Shown piece by piece: positions 35,352 through 45,182 of a DNA stretch of 64,000 nucleotides. Each line of letters starts with the position of its first letter. The first letter of the stretch is position 1. This DNA comes from JABURQ01 sp029243145 (GTDB taxonomy: Bacteria; Planctomycetota; Planctomycetia; Planctomycetales; Planctomycetaceae), in NCBI GenBank assembly GCA_965660145.1, contig CBFHYX010000004.1:248001-312000 (forward strand), in the 5' to 3' direction. Below the pieces are notes generated by a model that was not told the DNA's origin, did not search any database, and saw nothing but the letters and a program-made list of their open reading frames with translations. Position numbers and translations under genes: made by a program.

Positions 35352-38300
35352 TTACTTCTTACGCCCCAATTCACGCGTGAATGCTTCGTACGCATCCCGG
35401 TATTCGATGGGTACGGGAATGTTTCGACTGCCGAAACTTCGAGTCGCTCGACCTAGCTGAGAGTTATTACTTTGAGACGTTTCCTCTTTGGGTTGGAAAT
35501 TCATGTTTTTTAACATCTCTTCAAACTGACGCTGTCGGATTTGTTCCTCGTTCGTCAATTCTGCTCGATTCTGTGCGAGTTGTTGGCGCATTCGATCAGC
35601 AAATGCTCGCATTTGTCCTTCAGTCCAACCGAGTTCATCGAGCAATTCGTCGCTCACTTCTCCCCGTTTGAGTTGTTGTTCCAGACGTTTCAATACAAGA
35701 TCGGCGGCTTGTTTGGCGTGATCGAGGTTTTGTTCTTCAGGAGTTCCCGAGCTGGTCTTTCCTGAATCACTGCTTGGACCTGCTTCACTCGAACCGGCTC
35801 CACCGCCGTTCGTGCCGGGCTTTGTCCCTATTCCTCCCGCAGAGCCTTCGCCGAGTTCACCTTTTGGATCCCCCTTCCCTTCTCCACTACCGGAACCTTC
35901 ACCCGAAGATTCCCCTTTCCCTTCTCCCTTTGATGATTTCTCGCTTCCCGGTTTTCCTTCGCCTGATTGTTTTTGATCAGACATCGGTTCTCCCGGCTTG
36001 CCACCCGGTTTCCCTTCGGGATTCTCTGCTGTGTCACCTGGTTTTTCTGTGCTTTCGCCGTTCCCTTTTTCGGTGCCGCCTTTTTGACCATCAGAAGCTT
36101 GTTGAGAACTTCCGGTCTCTCCCGAATCCGGGTTTTTCGAGCGTTGCTCTTTTGGATCGCCTTCGCCCGGATCGGGGCGATCGGGTCCATCAGGTTGGTT
36201 TTTCGCGCCGGGGCTGTTCGGATTTCCTTTTTCTTCCCCCGCATTGGGAGGTCGGTCCGTAGATTGATCGGTGTTTTCTTTTTTGGGATTGTCGGAATTA
36301 TGGGGATCCTCGGAAGGAACTGTACTCGGGTCGGTACCGTCTTTTCGTTTGATGTTGTCAGGATCATTGGCTTTGGTGGCGTTTTCGGAATTGGCATTCT
36401 CTTCAGGTGTTCCGGTTCCTTTTGCATTAGGGTCGCCGGGGCGTTTCTCGTCACCGGGGCCCTCGCTCTCTTCACCCGTCTCATCGTTCGAGGGAATATC
36501 CACTTTGTTGCCGGGATTCTTGGGATCGTCCGACTTCTGCTCTTTTTTGTTGGCACCGTTACCGGCTCCCGGTTGAGCGGGATCGTTGGAGGCTTCGTCA
36601 TCGGGCATTTCTGCGCCTGAGCCACCCTCTTCGCCGGATTGTTCTTCACCACTCTCACCAGCTCCCGATGCTTGGTCCCCCTTCTCTTTCTGATCCTTGA
36701 TGATCTTTTCGAGAGCCTCGGCATCGTCGGTGCCATCATTTTTGAGGGCGTTTGGCTCTCCTTCCTGTTTTCCGTTTTCTTCACCAGTTTCTGGCATTTC
36801 AGATTCATCGCCCATACCGTCCGTGTCAGATGGCTCAGCTTTTGGTTGATCGTCGGGAGTCGGATTGTCTCCTTCTTTCGGTTGATCTTCTTGCTGCTTG
36901 TTCTGCGGGTCTGAGTTTTTATCCTTCGGTTGGTCTCCTTTTGGCGGACCACTTTTATTGTCTTCTGATTTGTTGCCCTCTGTCTCTTCGGTCCCCGCTT
37001 CAGAGGTGTTCTCGCCAGATTCTTCACCGGCTTCTTCGGAGGATGAGTCACCACCTTCTTCGCCGTTCTCTTCAGCGGCATCTTGTTGTTCGTCTTGCAG
37101 TTGAGGTTCCTGCTCGGCTTCCTCTTTGCGAAGTTGTTCTTCGATCACTTCTGGCTCGGCAGGAGCCGTGATGGTCAATTTGAGTGGTTGCGAGGAACGA
37201 CGATTCCCAAAGGGTTGTTTGTTGTCGCGGGCTTCCAACGCGAAGCTGACGATGTCTCCCGGCTGGAGTCCCAGCGGTTTCAATTCCCAGCGAAATCGAT
37301 CCGCGACCGCTTTCTGTTGCCCACCAAAGAGTTGATAGCTTTGCAGTTCTTCCCCTTCTTTTTCCACGCGGAGTGTCACATACCGGAGTTGGAAATCTGG
37401 ATCTCTGGCTTTGTAAACCAATGGGATGACTGCATTCGCGGGACGTTCGATGTCTCCCGAAGGATCGACGAATCCCACTTCGGGGGCCGTGTCGGGGCGG
37501 ATGAGAATCGGATATGTGGGAGGATCGTCTTCACTGAGTCCTGCTTCCGACTTGCACAGAATTCGGTACTCTCGTGCGTAGGTTCCGTCATTGCGAAATT
37601 CCAGTTTCCACGAACCTTGCAAACGATTGCCGTCGATCACAGTTAGTGGAACTTCTTCATATCCTGTTGAGTTCATGTCGGAATCAACGAACTGCACAAC
37701 TGCCGATTTCACCGGAACATCATTCCCGATGCGGGCGTCCAGAAAAATATCGGTGCCTTCCCAGGCATCAATGGCTCCGATGAACTGTGATCGCGGCTCC
37801 AGTTCCATATAATTTGGATAACGATATTCAATTCGCTCGATGGTCGCCGTGGGGACTTGTTGCACCCCAATGGTGAATGTCTCGGAACGAGCATCACCGG
37901 CTGTGACATAATAGGTTGTTTTCTGACCGATGCCATCGCCGTTCTCACCCGCAAACATCAACAAATACTCGCCCTCTTTTTCCTCATTCGGTTGCATCTC
38001 CAATTCTTCGTTCACGAATGATTCGTCGTCCGTCGTGTAATGGAACAGAACGCGATCCGGTTTCTTGTCACGCAGGGTGACCGTCACAGGTAAAGATCGG
38101 CGTGCGAGAACAGAAATATCACCCGGTTTCACTTCCACAATTCGCGTCTGCGTCGCCACAGGGACATTGGCGATTGTGAGAGGTCGTAGAAATGAAATTG
38201 GTTTCGGGCTGAAGAGTGCGTAGAGGCAAAAGAGAACGACGACTCCGAGCAGAATGACACAAATTCGTAAGAGCTGTCGGCGATCAATCACATTCTCCAT

Positions 38301-38753
38301 ATCAACTTTTGAGAGTTCGACGGCTGATCGTTTCTCCATCGCTCTGAGAATCGAAGGATTCGGTTTATGTCCTGCCGATTCGAGATCGATTAAATTGATG
38401 AGATTGCTTTTTAAACCGGGGACATGTTCTTCAATCATGCGAGCCGCAAATAAAGCATGCACTTTTCGCCACCAAGGGATCACAATTTTCCAGAGCACCC
38501 ATCCTGCGCTCACAATCACCAGTGAGAATAAAAATATGGCTCGTGCCGAACGTGTGAAGCCTCCGTCGATAACCCAATGATCTAACATTGTGAACATGAA
38601 CAGATATGCGAGTGTGAGTGTGGCAATGCCGGCCAGTGTGGTTAGTACATCGTTCCACTTGATCTCACTGCGCGTTTTTTCCAACTGATAGTCGACGAAT
38701 TCATCGTACTCGACATATTTTGAAGAAGCTTTGGATGGAGTGGTGGATGACAT
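35352..38753 (-). CDS. Large membrane protein with acidic low-complexity linker (DUF4175-like)
   Basis: The 1133-residue protein has three membrane segments near residues 37-57, 70-92 and 163-185. A beta-rich exported part (about 190-530) follows, with a conserved P-N-Y-x-x-L-x-P-like strand (IEYRYPNYMELEP) and PEVGFVDPSGDIERP. Next comes a very long linker (about 535-1000) of Glu, Asp, Gly, Ser, Asn, Pro and Lys. The end is a coiled-coil domain (HAKQAADLVLKRLEQQLKRG) and a conserved tail (FGSRNIPVPIEYRDAYEAF). The architecture resembles DUF4175 proteins of BatA-type operons. It is third in the operon after the VWA and BatA-like genes. Confidence 0.8.
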   Translation of the reverse strand: MSSTTPSKASSKYVEYDEFVDYQLEKTRSEIKWNDVLTTLAGIATLTLAYLFMFTMLDHWVIDGGFTRSARAIFLFSLVIVSAGWVLWKIVIPWWRKVHALFAARMIEEHVPGLKSNLINLIDLESAGHKPNPSILRAMEKRSAVELSKVDMENVIDRRQLLRICVILLGVVVLFCLYALFSPKPISFLRPLTIANVPVATQTRIVEVKPGDISVLARRSLPVTVTLRDKKPDRVLFHYTTDDESFVNEELEMQPNEEKEGEYLLMFAGENGDGIGQKTTYYVTAGDARSETFTIGVQQVPTATIERIEYRYPNYMELEPRSQFIGAIDAWEGTDIFLDARIGNDVPVKSAVVQFVDSDMNSTGYEEVPLTVIDGNRLQGSWKLEFRNDGTYAREYRILCKSEAGLSEDDPPTYPILIRPDTAPEVGFVDPSGDIERPANAVIPLVYKARDPDFQLRYVTLRVEKEGEELQSYQLFGGQQKAVADRFRWELKPLGLQPGDIVSFALEARDNKQPFGNRRSSQPLKLTITAPAEPEVIEEQLRKEEAEQEPQLQDEQQDAAEENGEEGGDSSSEEAGEESGENTSEAGTEETEGNKSEDNKSGPPKGDQPKDKNSDPQNKQQEDQPKEGDNPTPDDQPKAEPSDTDGMGDESEMPETGEENGKQEGEPNALKNDGTDDAEALEKIIKDQKEKGDQASGAGESGEEQSGEEGGSGAEMPDDEASNDPAQPGAGNGANKKEQKSDDPKNPGNKVDIPSNDETGEESEGPGDEKRPGDPNAKGTGTPEENANSENATKANDPDNIKRKDGTDPSTVPSEDPHNSDNPKKENTDQSTDRPPNAGEEKGNPNSPGAKNQPDGPDRPDPGEGDPKEQRSKNPDSGETGSSQQASDGQKGGTEKGNGESTEKPGDTAENPEGKPGGKPGEPMSDQKQSGEGKPGSEKSSKGEGKGESSGEGSGSGEGKGDPKGELGEGSAGGIGTKPGTNGGGAGSSEAGPSSDSGKTSSGTPEEQNLDHAKQAADLVLKRLEQQLKRGEVSDELLDELGWTEGQMRAFADRMRQQLAQNRAELTNEEQIRQRQFEEMLKNMNFQPKEETSQSNNSQLGRATRSFGSRNIPVPIEYRDAYEAFTRELGRKK

Positions 38754-38840
38754 GAAATACCCAGTTTCCGATGTTCAATGACTCATGTTCATTCTATCGA
38801 CAAAGACGCTCATGAAAGGACAAGAGTTCCCGACGAACCG

Positions 38841-41114
38841 TTAAACCAAACCATTCTTCTTACGTAGGAACCATTCTGAAGAAATGATCACTACAAACAA
38901 AATCATTACGTAACTGTTGTCCCATAAAGAGGTTCTGCGAATTTCAGTCAATTCCTGGCTCGGTAATCGCTCGTCCTGCAATTGTTTTAAATAATCGTCG
39001 AGATCTTCGGGTGGAATCATCGAACCACCGCTCAATTTCGCAATTTCCTCAAGGAGTTGGAAGTCGGCTGCGGGATTGTCGAGTTCAGGATCACCGGCAT
39101 CAATCAGAAAACGTGTCCAAGCAGTTGGGCCGACCGGCTGTCCATCACGTATCGCGTCTATTTTGACCCAATAGTCACCGGGTTGGTCAGTATCGATCAC
39201 TTCGATCCTGCGTTCTCCCCCGGATCCTAGAAGTGAGGGTGAGAACTCGTTGCCATCGGGAGTTTTCACAGTGACCTGAAAGATTGCATCGGCCAACGGT
39301 TCTCCCCGGTCATTGCGAGCACCAAAAGTGATCGGCACACGTTGCCCCAGGCGAAAGTTTCGAGGATCAACACGCGCCCAGACTGAGGAGTCGCTATCAA
39401 GCTCTTTGCGGGACAGCCATAGAATGATCTGTTGCCAAAATCGCGTATGCTCTTCTTGAAAACCATTCAAATGCCATAACCATGTTGTGTCCCCGGCGAA
39501 AGCCAACACGCGTGCTGGTCCGAATTCCTGCGCAAACAATAGCGGTGCTCCCTCCTCACTTTCCGCAAGCACTTGGACGAGTGGGTGACGTTTTTGTAGT
39601 TTGTTCGCTTTTTGTAACGGGGGAAGTTCCGACCAAATTTCTGCCGGGTTTGCCGAGTTATCGAGTCGCATCAGATAATGAGACCGACCGCGTGGTGTTG
39701 GTCGCATTTGCAGATCTCGGAAGTAGTGTAGGTCGGGAGACACGCGACCATCGGACTTTTCTGCTTCTTTCATCACCACCGGCAACAGTTTTTCCAACGG
39801 TGTGCCCGCATAACCTCCAGGGCCAAAACTTCGTAATCCGCCCAGCATCATCAAGCCGGCTCCATCTTCCGAGACACGTTCCGCGAGAGCCGTCATTTGT
39901 TCGTCAGAGAGCAGCTCTGCGGGGATGTCGCCTATCATATAAACATCAAACCGATTTGGTTCGAACCAGTCATCGGGAATACGGTTTTGCTTTTGCAACG
40001 CCCCCAGATACATCAAGTTCGATTCAATCTGGATTTGTTCTGTGCCTCCCACTTTGAGAATGAACTTCGCTTCTGGGGGAATCGAATGTAGATAGGCGAC
40101 TCGAATACCACCTTTTTGGACGGTAATAATCGTCTCCCGAGAATTGTTGACGGTCTTCACTTCTTTGGAGAGAGGCTCCGCTTCAACGCGGAGTTTGAAT
40201 TCTCCCGTCGTTTGAGGCGTGAAGCTGAGGTCGATTGTTTGCACTTCGTTAGACGAGTTGATCGTGATTTCTTTCACGGGGCGGTCATCTCCCGTGATCA
40301 AGGGGATTCCCATCGTTCCCACATCTCCGGGAGCCCGTCCGCGGCGTTCTTCGACCAACAGTTTCACTCTGATTTTTCGACCGGCAGCCCCCAATGCTCG
40401 CAAGCGGATGGTGACCGGAATGGTGGTCTTTTCAAACGCAATCGGATCGACAAACAGTTCTTCGACGACCAAGTCCAGAGCGTTTTCACTTTGTCCCGTC
40501 CCTCCGAAGGGAACAGGATGGATGGGGATTCGCTGTTCACCATACCTGAGCGCGATTGTTCTTGGGTCGATATTCAGCGGAGCAAATGCACGCTGTGCTC
40601 CGTCTGTCATTAGTAGCACACCCACGACACGTTCGTTGCCTGTCTCTTGCAACAGTTTTTCCAGGCTTGCTCCCACCGCGGTTTGTTCGCCGGTGGTTAA
40701 AAGATCTAGCTTATCTCGCTCAACCAGCGTTTCATCAAAATCGTATCGCAGAATGGTGACTTTCTCAGAGAGGCCTTCGAGAGTCTCCTGATTTTCATTC
40801 AATGTGTTGAGTAATGCTTGCCGTCGTGATTGTGAACCAAGCCCATCGGGGGTTTCCATACTGCGAGAGGAGTCGCCGGCGATGATCAGAACCATTCCTT
40901 CAGTTTCACTGGAGGTGAATTCTAACGAAGGGCGTAGCATCACGAGCAAAAGTACCAAGAGGGAGGTAGCTCGCAGCGTTAACAATAATCGACCCCGAAA
41001 CGGCGAGAGTCGTTTGAGTTTGGGTCGATAGCTCCACCAGATCACAAAACCCAGCGCAGCGGCGATCAATAACGTCGCTGGCCAACTCATGATGGGGGAG
41101 AATACCATTTTCAT
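38841..41114 (-). CDS. VWA-like membrane protein with glutamine-amidotransferase-like region
   Basis: The 757-residue protein has two N-terminal membrane segments (about 12-28 and 45-62), then a VWA-type domain whose MIDAS-like motif reads G-D-S-S-R-S. A middle part is Ig-like, and a class I glutamine amidotransferase-like region (about 390-580) includes GAGLMMLGGLRSFGPGGY. A last membrane segment (SYVMILFVVIISSEWFL) ends in basic residues. It lies between the BatA-like and DUF4175-like genes, 19 and 87 bases away, and is part of one operon. Confidence 0.82.
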   Translation of the reverse strand: MKMVFSPIMSWPATLLIAAALGFVIWWSYRPKLKRLSPFRGRLLLTLRATSLLVLLLVMLRPSLEFTSSETEGMVLIIAGDSSRSMETPDGLGSQSRRQALLNTLNENQETLEGLSEKVTILRYDFDETLVERDKLDLLTTGEQTAVGASLEKLLQETGNERVVGVLLMTDGAQRAFAPLNIDPRTIALRYGEQRIPIHPVPFGGTGQSENALDLVVEELFVDPIAFEKTTIPVTIRLRALGAAGRKIRVKLLVEERRGRAPGDVGTMGIPLITGDDRPVKEITINSSNEVQTIDLSFTPQTTGEFKLRVEAEPLSKEVKTVNNSRETIITVQKGGIRVAYLHSIPPEAKFILKVGGTEQIQIESNLMYLGALQKQNRIPDDWFEPNRFDVYMIGDIPAELLSDEQMTALAERVSEDGAGLMMLGGLRSFGPGGYAGTPLEKLLPVVMKEAEKSDGRVSPDLHYFRDLQMRPTPRGRSHYLMRLDNSANPAEIWSELPPLQKANKLQKRHPLVQVLAESEEGAPLLFAQEFGPARVLAFAGDTTWLWHLNGFQEEHTRFWQQIILWLSRKELDSDSSVWARVDPRNFRLGQRVPITFGARNDRGEPLADAIFQVTVKTPDGNEFSPSLLGSGGERRIEVIDTDQPGDYWVKIDAIRDGQPVGPTAWTRFLIDAGDPELDNPAADFQLLEEIAKLSGGSMIPPEDLDDYLKQLQDERLPSQELTEIRRTSLWDNSYVMILFVVIISSEWFLRKKNGLV

Positions 41115-41133
41115 TTCAGCAGTGATAATCCTT

Positions 41134-43545
41134 TCAGAGAGCTTCTTTCAGGGAGGAAGATGCGGAGAGGTCATCATTGTAAAAGCGATTGGCAATCAAT
41201 TGTTCCAAAGCAAAAAGTATCGCCGCCAGAATCACTAACAGAGGAACCACTTCTTGTCCCAAACGACGACTACGGACCACGGGTTCGAGTTCTTCCAGTG
41301 AGCGGGCAATTCCATAACGTCCTTCTCCAAACAAATCGGTTAAGTCTGGATCAGTCAAACGAGTTAAGTCCGACTCCGATTCGGTGATGTTGGCGGAGAA
41401 GACGATGCGGTAACCGTTTGGTTTTGAGCGAAAATCGTAATGTCCAGCCTGTGCCACTTGGCCAAGTGGCAATTGTTCGGCTCCGGGTTCAATGTTACCG
41501 CCTGTCTGTTCGAGTCCCGGAGTGCGAAACAAATACTGACTAAACTCACGGTTTCGCGGCAGAGGAATAACGGCAGACTCACCCACTTGTAAGTTGTGTG
41601 ATCGCATGTCTCGCGGGCGAAGTGATTGCAGCATCAGGTCAGAGAGAATGAAAAACGCGGGGCCGGAATAAAACAGATCGTTCCAGTCTCCCGGCTCAAT
41701 CGAGGTCGTCAACATCAGGACTCGGCCACGTCCGACGGCACGTTCCAGCAGAGCCGGTGTTTGAGCGGATTTTGTGTATGACAAAATCGTTCTTGCATCG
41801 TCTGCCACATCGACTTTCCACCATCGGCGAATTTCGGCTCCTGCGAAACCATCCGGCACGAGTAGTTCGTCCGCTTTTCCGACCAGAGGGTGTTCGTTTT
41901 GACCAAAATCCAGAAACTCGGGTGGTGTAAATTTCAGAAATGCTGCCGGCAATCCGGGTAGTAAATTCTTTGCCGACACTGAATTGAGATAACTGCTGGC
42001 GTTAATGTTTTTCTGGCCTAAGGAAATGAAGAGTCCGCCACCTGTCTCAACAAAATTTTCCAAACGTGACCATGCCGTTGATGACATGTCCTGGACACTC
42101 AACAAACAGATGACATCGAAATTCGGTAATTCAACATTATCGAGCGCTGCGGGGGGTTGTTCGGAGACCTTGTATCGCAGTTGTTTGAGCATGGTCGAAA
42201 ACAATTCTCTCCGAGACTGATCGTTGGAAACAACCAGAACTCGTGAGGGTTCGGTGACATCGACTGTGAAATAGCGGACGTTGTCAAAGTTAAGTGGGTC
42301 GGATGAAACGAGTCGCAACTCTCCTGTCAGAAATCCGGGTCGTTGAGCCTTCAGCGGGAACTCAACCACCGCCCCACCCTCTTCAGAGAGCGATATATCT
42401 TGTCGCCCTTGTTTTACCAATTCTCCCGACGCATCGTGAACGAATAACTCTACAGTTTGATGGTCGTTGTTGATCTCTGTCGAAAGTAATTCGCTGCGGA
42501 TGACGAGTGTGGAATTGAAGGCCACTTTTTCGGCAGACAATTTGGGATGAGCCAATGTCATGTTGCGAGAACTGACCGCACTGACATCAATCAGATAAAC
42601 GGCCAACCACGGATTTTCTTCCATCTGTTTTTGGAGTGACTGAGAAGCAGACAGACGCCAGTCGCTCGCGGACATGTCCGTAAAAACATAGATTTCACGA
42701 ATGAAACGATCATTGTCTGCGGTGTCGGCTGATGTCCCCAATTCGTCCAGAATTCGCTCGCGATCTCGAACTTGTAAATCGATGGCTGCTTTCACGCGAC
42801 GGTCGAGTGTCTCCGTCAGCTCATTGATTTGCAATTGGTCGAGCCGATTACGAGCAGCCGTCGAATCGCTCAGAAAAACGGCGGGGTCTTTCGAGGCATT
42901 GTGAGTGACAGAAAGCTGACTGGCGTTTGGCAATCGGGAAAGAAGCTGTTCCGCCATTTCGCGAGAAGCATCCAGGCGAGTGAAATTTTGCTCCCGATAT
43001 TCCATGCTTGGCGAAACATCAAATAATAGCACGGCAGAGACCGGGAAATTTTCTTGAATGGGGGATTGAGGGTCTTTCCACTGTGCCGTGATGCGAGCCC
43101 CGTATGGCCACAGGAACAACAGTAAGAACAAGACAAATGCCGTGACTCCGATGAGGCTACGAAACGCAGCTTGTCGTGATCGGAAGACCGAAGATAGTAA
43201 TGGTTTTCGATTCCCAAAATGGGACATCACGCGGTCAGCGATGACGGCGAGCAGTAGAATGAGACCCAGTCGGAAATAATCCCCCCCGATGAGTGAGTAA
43301 TCCGCAGCCGGTAATGTTGGCCTTGCCAATGCCAAGACGACCAGCGCGATTAGCAGAACGCGCAATAACAGTAGCCACAAGTGTTTGAGTTTGAGCCGAC
43401 GTGTGTTTGATTTTTTGGTTTGCATCAACAACCGTAATGCAGGAAACGGCAGCTTCTTAGGCCGATTGCGCAATAACAGATGCAGAATGACCGGGATTGC
43501 GGTCATTCCAAGGCCGAACAGAATTGCGGCATTCAAAAAAGTCAT
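41134..43545 (-). CDS. BatA-like membrane protein with VWA domain
   Basis: The 803-residue protein begins with the BatA N-terminal domain (FGLGMTAIPVILHLLLRNRPKKLPFPALRLL), has membrane segments near 5-22, 60-77 and 130-150, and then a VWA domain with an intact MIDAS start (LLFDVSPSMEYRE). A glutamine-amidotransferase-like segment follows (about 470-520, GGGLFISLG), and the C-terminus ends with a membrane segment (VVPLLVILAAILFALEQL). It is first in a three-gene operon. No MoxR AAA ATPase or DUF58 gene lies next to it. Confidence 0.85.
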   Translation of the reverse strand: MTFLNAAILFGLGMTAIPVILHLLLRNRPKKLPFPALRLLMQTKKSNTRRLKLKHLWLLLLRVLLIALVVLALARPTLPAADYSLIGGDYFRLGLILLLAVIADRVMSHFGNRKPLLSSVFRSRQAAFRSLIGVTAFVLFLLLFLWPYGARITAQWKDPQSPIQENFPVSAVLLFDVSPSMEYREQNFTRLDASREMAEQLLSRLPNASQLSVTHNASKDPAVFLSDSTAARNRLDQLQINELTETLDRRVKAAIDLQVRDRERILDELGTSADTADNDRFIREIYVFTDMSASDWRLSASQSLQKQMEENPWLAVYLIDVSAVSSRNMTLAHPKLSAEKVAFNSTLVIRSELLSTEINNDHQTVELFVHDASGELVKQGRQDISLSEEGGAVVEFPLKAQRPGFLTGELRLVSSDPLNFDNVRYFTVDVTEPSRVLVVSNDQSRRELFSTMLKQLRYKVSEQPPAALDNVELPNFDVICLLSVQDMSSTAWSRLENFVETGGGLFISLGQKNINASSYLNSVSAKNLLPGLPAAFLKFTPPEFLDFGQNEHPLVGKADELLVPDGFAGAEIRRWWKVDVADDARTILSYTKSAQTPALLERAVGRGRVLMLTTSIEPGDWNDLFYSGPAFFILSDLMLQSLRPRDMRSHNLQVGESAVIPLPRNREFSQYLFRTPGLEQTGGNIEPGAEQLPLGQVAQAGHYDFRSKPNGYRIVFSANITESESDLTRLTDPDLTDLFGEGRYGIARSLEELEPVVRSRRLGQEVVPLLVILAAILFALEQLIANRFYNDDLSASSSLKEAL

Positions 43546-43695
43546 TAGAAAGCGGATCCAATCTCATTCCATGAGAGATCAATATTTTAGAAAGAATCGT
43601 CGTTGAGAGCATCCCCATTGCAATAAAATGAAGGGACCGAGACAAAGTCGCAGCGTCCGTAAGTTCAATAATTTCGCAGCCCACTCATATAACAG

Positions 43696-45153
43696 CTATG
43701 AATTGTGCCGATCTCTTGGTTGCAGCATCCACCAAATCGGCCAACCAATGAGGCTCAATGCGATGCTGACCATCGCATGAACGGGCTGCCCGATGAAAAC
43801 GGCGTACAGAAACCACGCATTAAAAATTAGATAAGCGATTGGCAAGAAAGGGTAAAGAGGCGTTTTGAAGGGACGTTCGCGGTCAGCCGCTGTCTTTCTC
43901 AAGACGATGACCGCACCCACGGTGAGCATGAAGAAAATGCTGGCCGAGTAGACCACGTAGTTTGTCAACGTAAAAAAGATATTGAGCGAACCCGGCTGCT
44001 GGGTGAGTTCCAGATACAATGCCACGACGGCTAATGTCACTCCCGACATGACTGCTTGAAAAATGATGCTGAATTTCGGTGTGTGAAATCGTTCACTCGT
44101 CACGCCGAGTCGTTCGAGGGCCGGTTCGTCACGTCCGGTGGCAAGTGCCACACGCGGGCCATTCATGAGGTTGACGTTAATCCCGCCAATCATGCTCAAA
44201 GAAATGGAGATGGAGATCACCAGCGAACCGAATTGAGCCAACTTTGTGCTCACCGGGTTCAACAGTTTCTCGATCATCACCTGCGGCAGCATGTAGTTTG
44301 CTTGACTGATCTCGTCCAGTGTCATCGAACCATGATAGGCGAGGTTCAGTAACCCGTAGACCAGAAAAATAATCATCAAGCCCCCCATCATGGCAATCAG
44401 AATATTCCGGCTGGGGTTTCGTATCTCTTCAGCAATGGGACAAACCGCATGCCAACCGTTGTAGGCCCAAGAGACGGCAAGTAGCGCACCCGCAAACCTT
44501 ACCGCAAGAGAAGGATTATCGACCTTCATGGTGCTGGCGAAATTGTCGGTGTCGAATCCGATTTCTCCTCGTCCTGTGAGAACAAATGGTAAAGCCGCCA
44601 ACAGAATCAGCATGAGACATTTCAGCAGCGTGGTGAAACCTTGCACGCGGCCTCCCCAGATGACGCCACGAATATTGAGGGTTGCAATGATGGCAATGGC
44701 GATGAGCGAGAGGCCAATTTCTTCCCACATCATAATGTCGGTTTTGAAAATGGCTTTCACTTGAGCCATCAGAATGATGCAGCACACACCGATTGATGCC
44801 GGGCGGCCAAAGACAAATTCACTCCACGCAAACAGAAAGGCAATACTGCGTCCGTAAGCTTCTTTGAGATAGACATAAATGCCACCTGCTCGTGGATAGG
44901 CAACCGCGAGTTCCGCGAAACAGAGCCCACCGATGAGACTTACCAACCCGCCAGCAATCCAGGCCCATGTGACGAGGCTCACATTTCCGGCGGCTGCCGC
45001 TGCTTCACCCGGTTTTGAAAAAATCCCGTTACCAATGACATTGCCGACAACCATCGCCATGGCCATGCCGGGGCCTAAGACTCGTACTAACCCTCTCTGA
45101 GAATATGTATTCACAGAGTCCGGGGCGTCTGTTGATGTCGTCACGCGAGACAC
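43696..45153 (-). CDS. APC-superfamily amino acid permease
   Basis: The 485-residue, roughly twelve-segment transporter has the APC helix-1 signature AMVVGNVIGNGIFSKPG, the helix-6 region with V-S-W-A-Y-N-G-W-H, and the C-terminal F-K-T-P-L-Y-P-F. The Y-N-G-W form points to the LAT/SteT-type amino acid exchangers. Substrate not determined. It lies downstream of an upstream-encoded lipoprotein gene on the same strand (29-base gap). Confidence 0.92.
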   Translation of the reverse strand: MSRVTTSTDAPDSVNTYSQRGLVRVLGPGMAMAMVVGNVIGNGIFSKPGEAAAAAGNVSLVTWAWIAGGLVSLIGGLCFAELAVAYPRAGGIYVYLKEAYGRSIAFLFAWSEFVFGRPASIGVCCIILMAQVKAIFKTDIMMWEEIGLSLIAIAIIATLNIRGVIWGGRVQGFTTLLKCLMLILLAALPFVLTGRGEIGFDTDNFASTMKVDNPSLAVRFAGALLAVSWAYNGWHAVCPIAEEIRNPSRNILIAMMGGLMIIFLVYGLLNLAYHGSMTLDEISQANYMLPQVMIEKLLNPVSTKLAQFGSLVISISISLSMIGGINVNLMNGPRVALATGRDEPALERLGVTSERFHTPKFSIIFQAVMSGVTLAVVALYLELTQQPGSLNIFFTLTNYVVYSASIFFMLTVGAVIVLRKTAADRERPFKTPLYPFLPIAYLIFNAWFLYAVFIGQPVHAMVSIALSLIGWPIWWMLQPRDRHNS

Positions 45154-45182
45154 ACTAAACTTTCTCGTCTCTCAAGTGGTCT

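Noticed and set aside
35967..36620. Plus-strand frames with Phe/Ile/Arg-rich 'membrane-like' sequence
   Set aside because: They are the reverse reading of the acidic linker codons; hydrophobicity is a by-product of complementing Glu/Asp/Asn codons.
35828..37081. 417-codon minus-strand frame inside the 1133-residue gene
   Set aside because: It is an alternative reading of the GA-rich acidic linker, giving only Lys/Arg/Pro-rich sequence; the main frame has domains on both sides.
35352..38753. Possible tandem repeat or CRISPR-like array in the low-complexity region
   Set aside because: No regularly spaced exact repeat was found; the pattern is amino-acid composition, not repeat-spacer structure.
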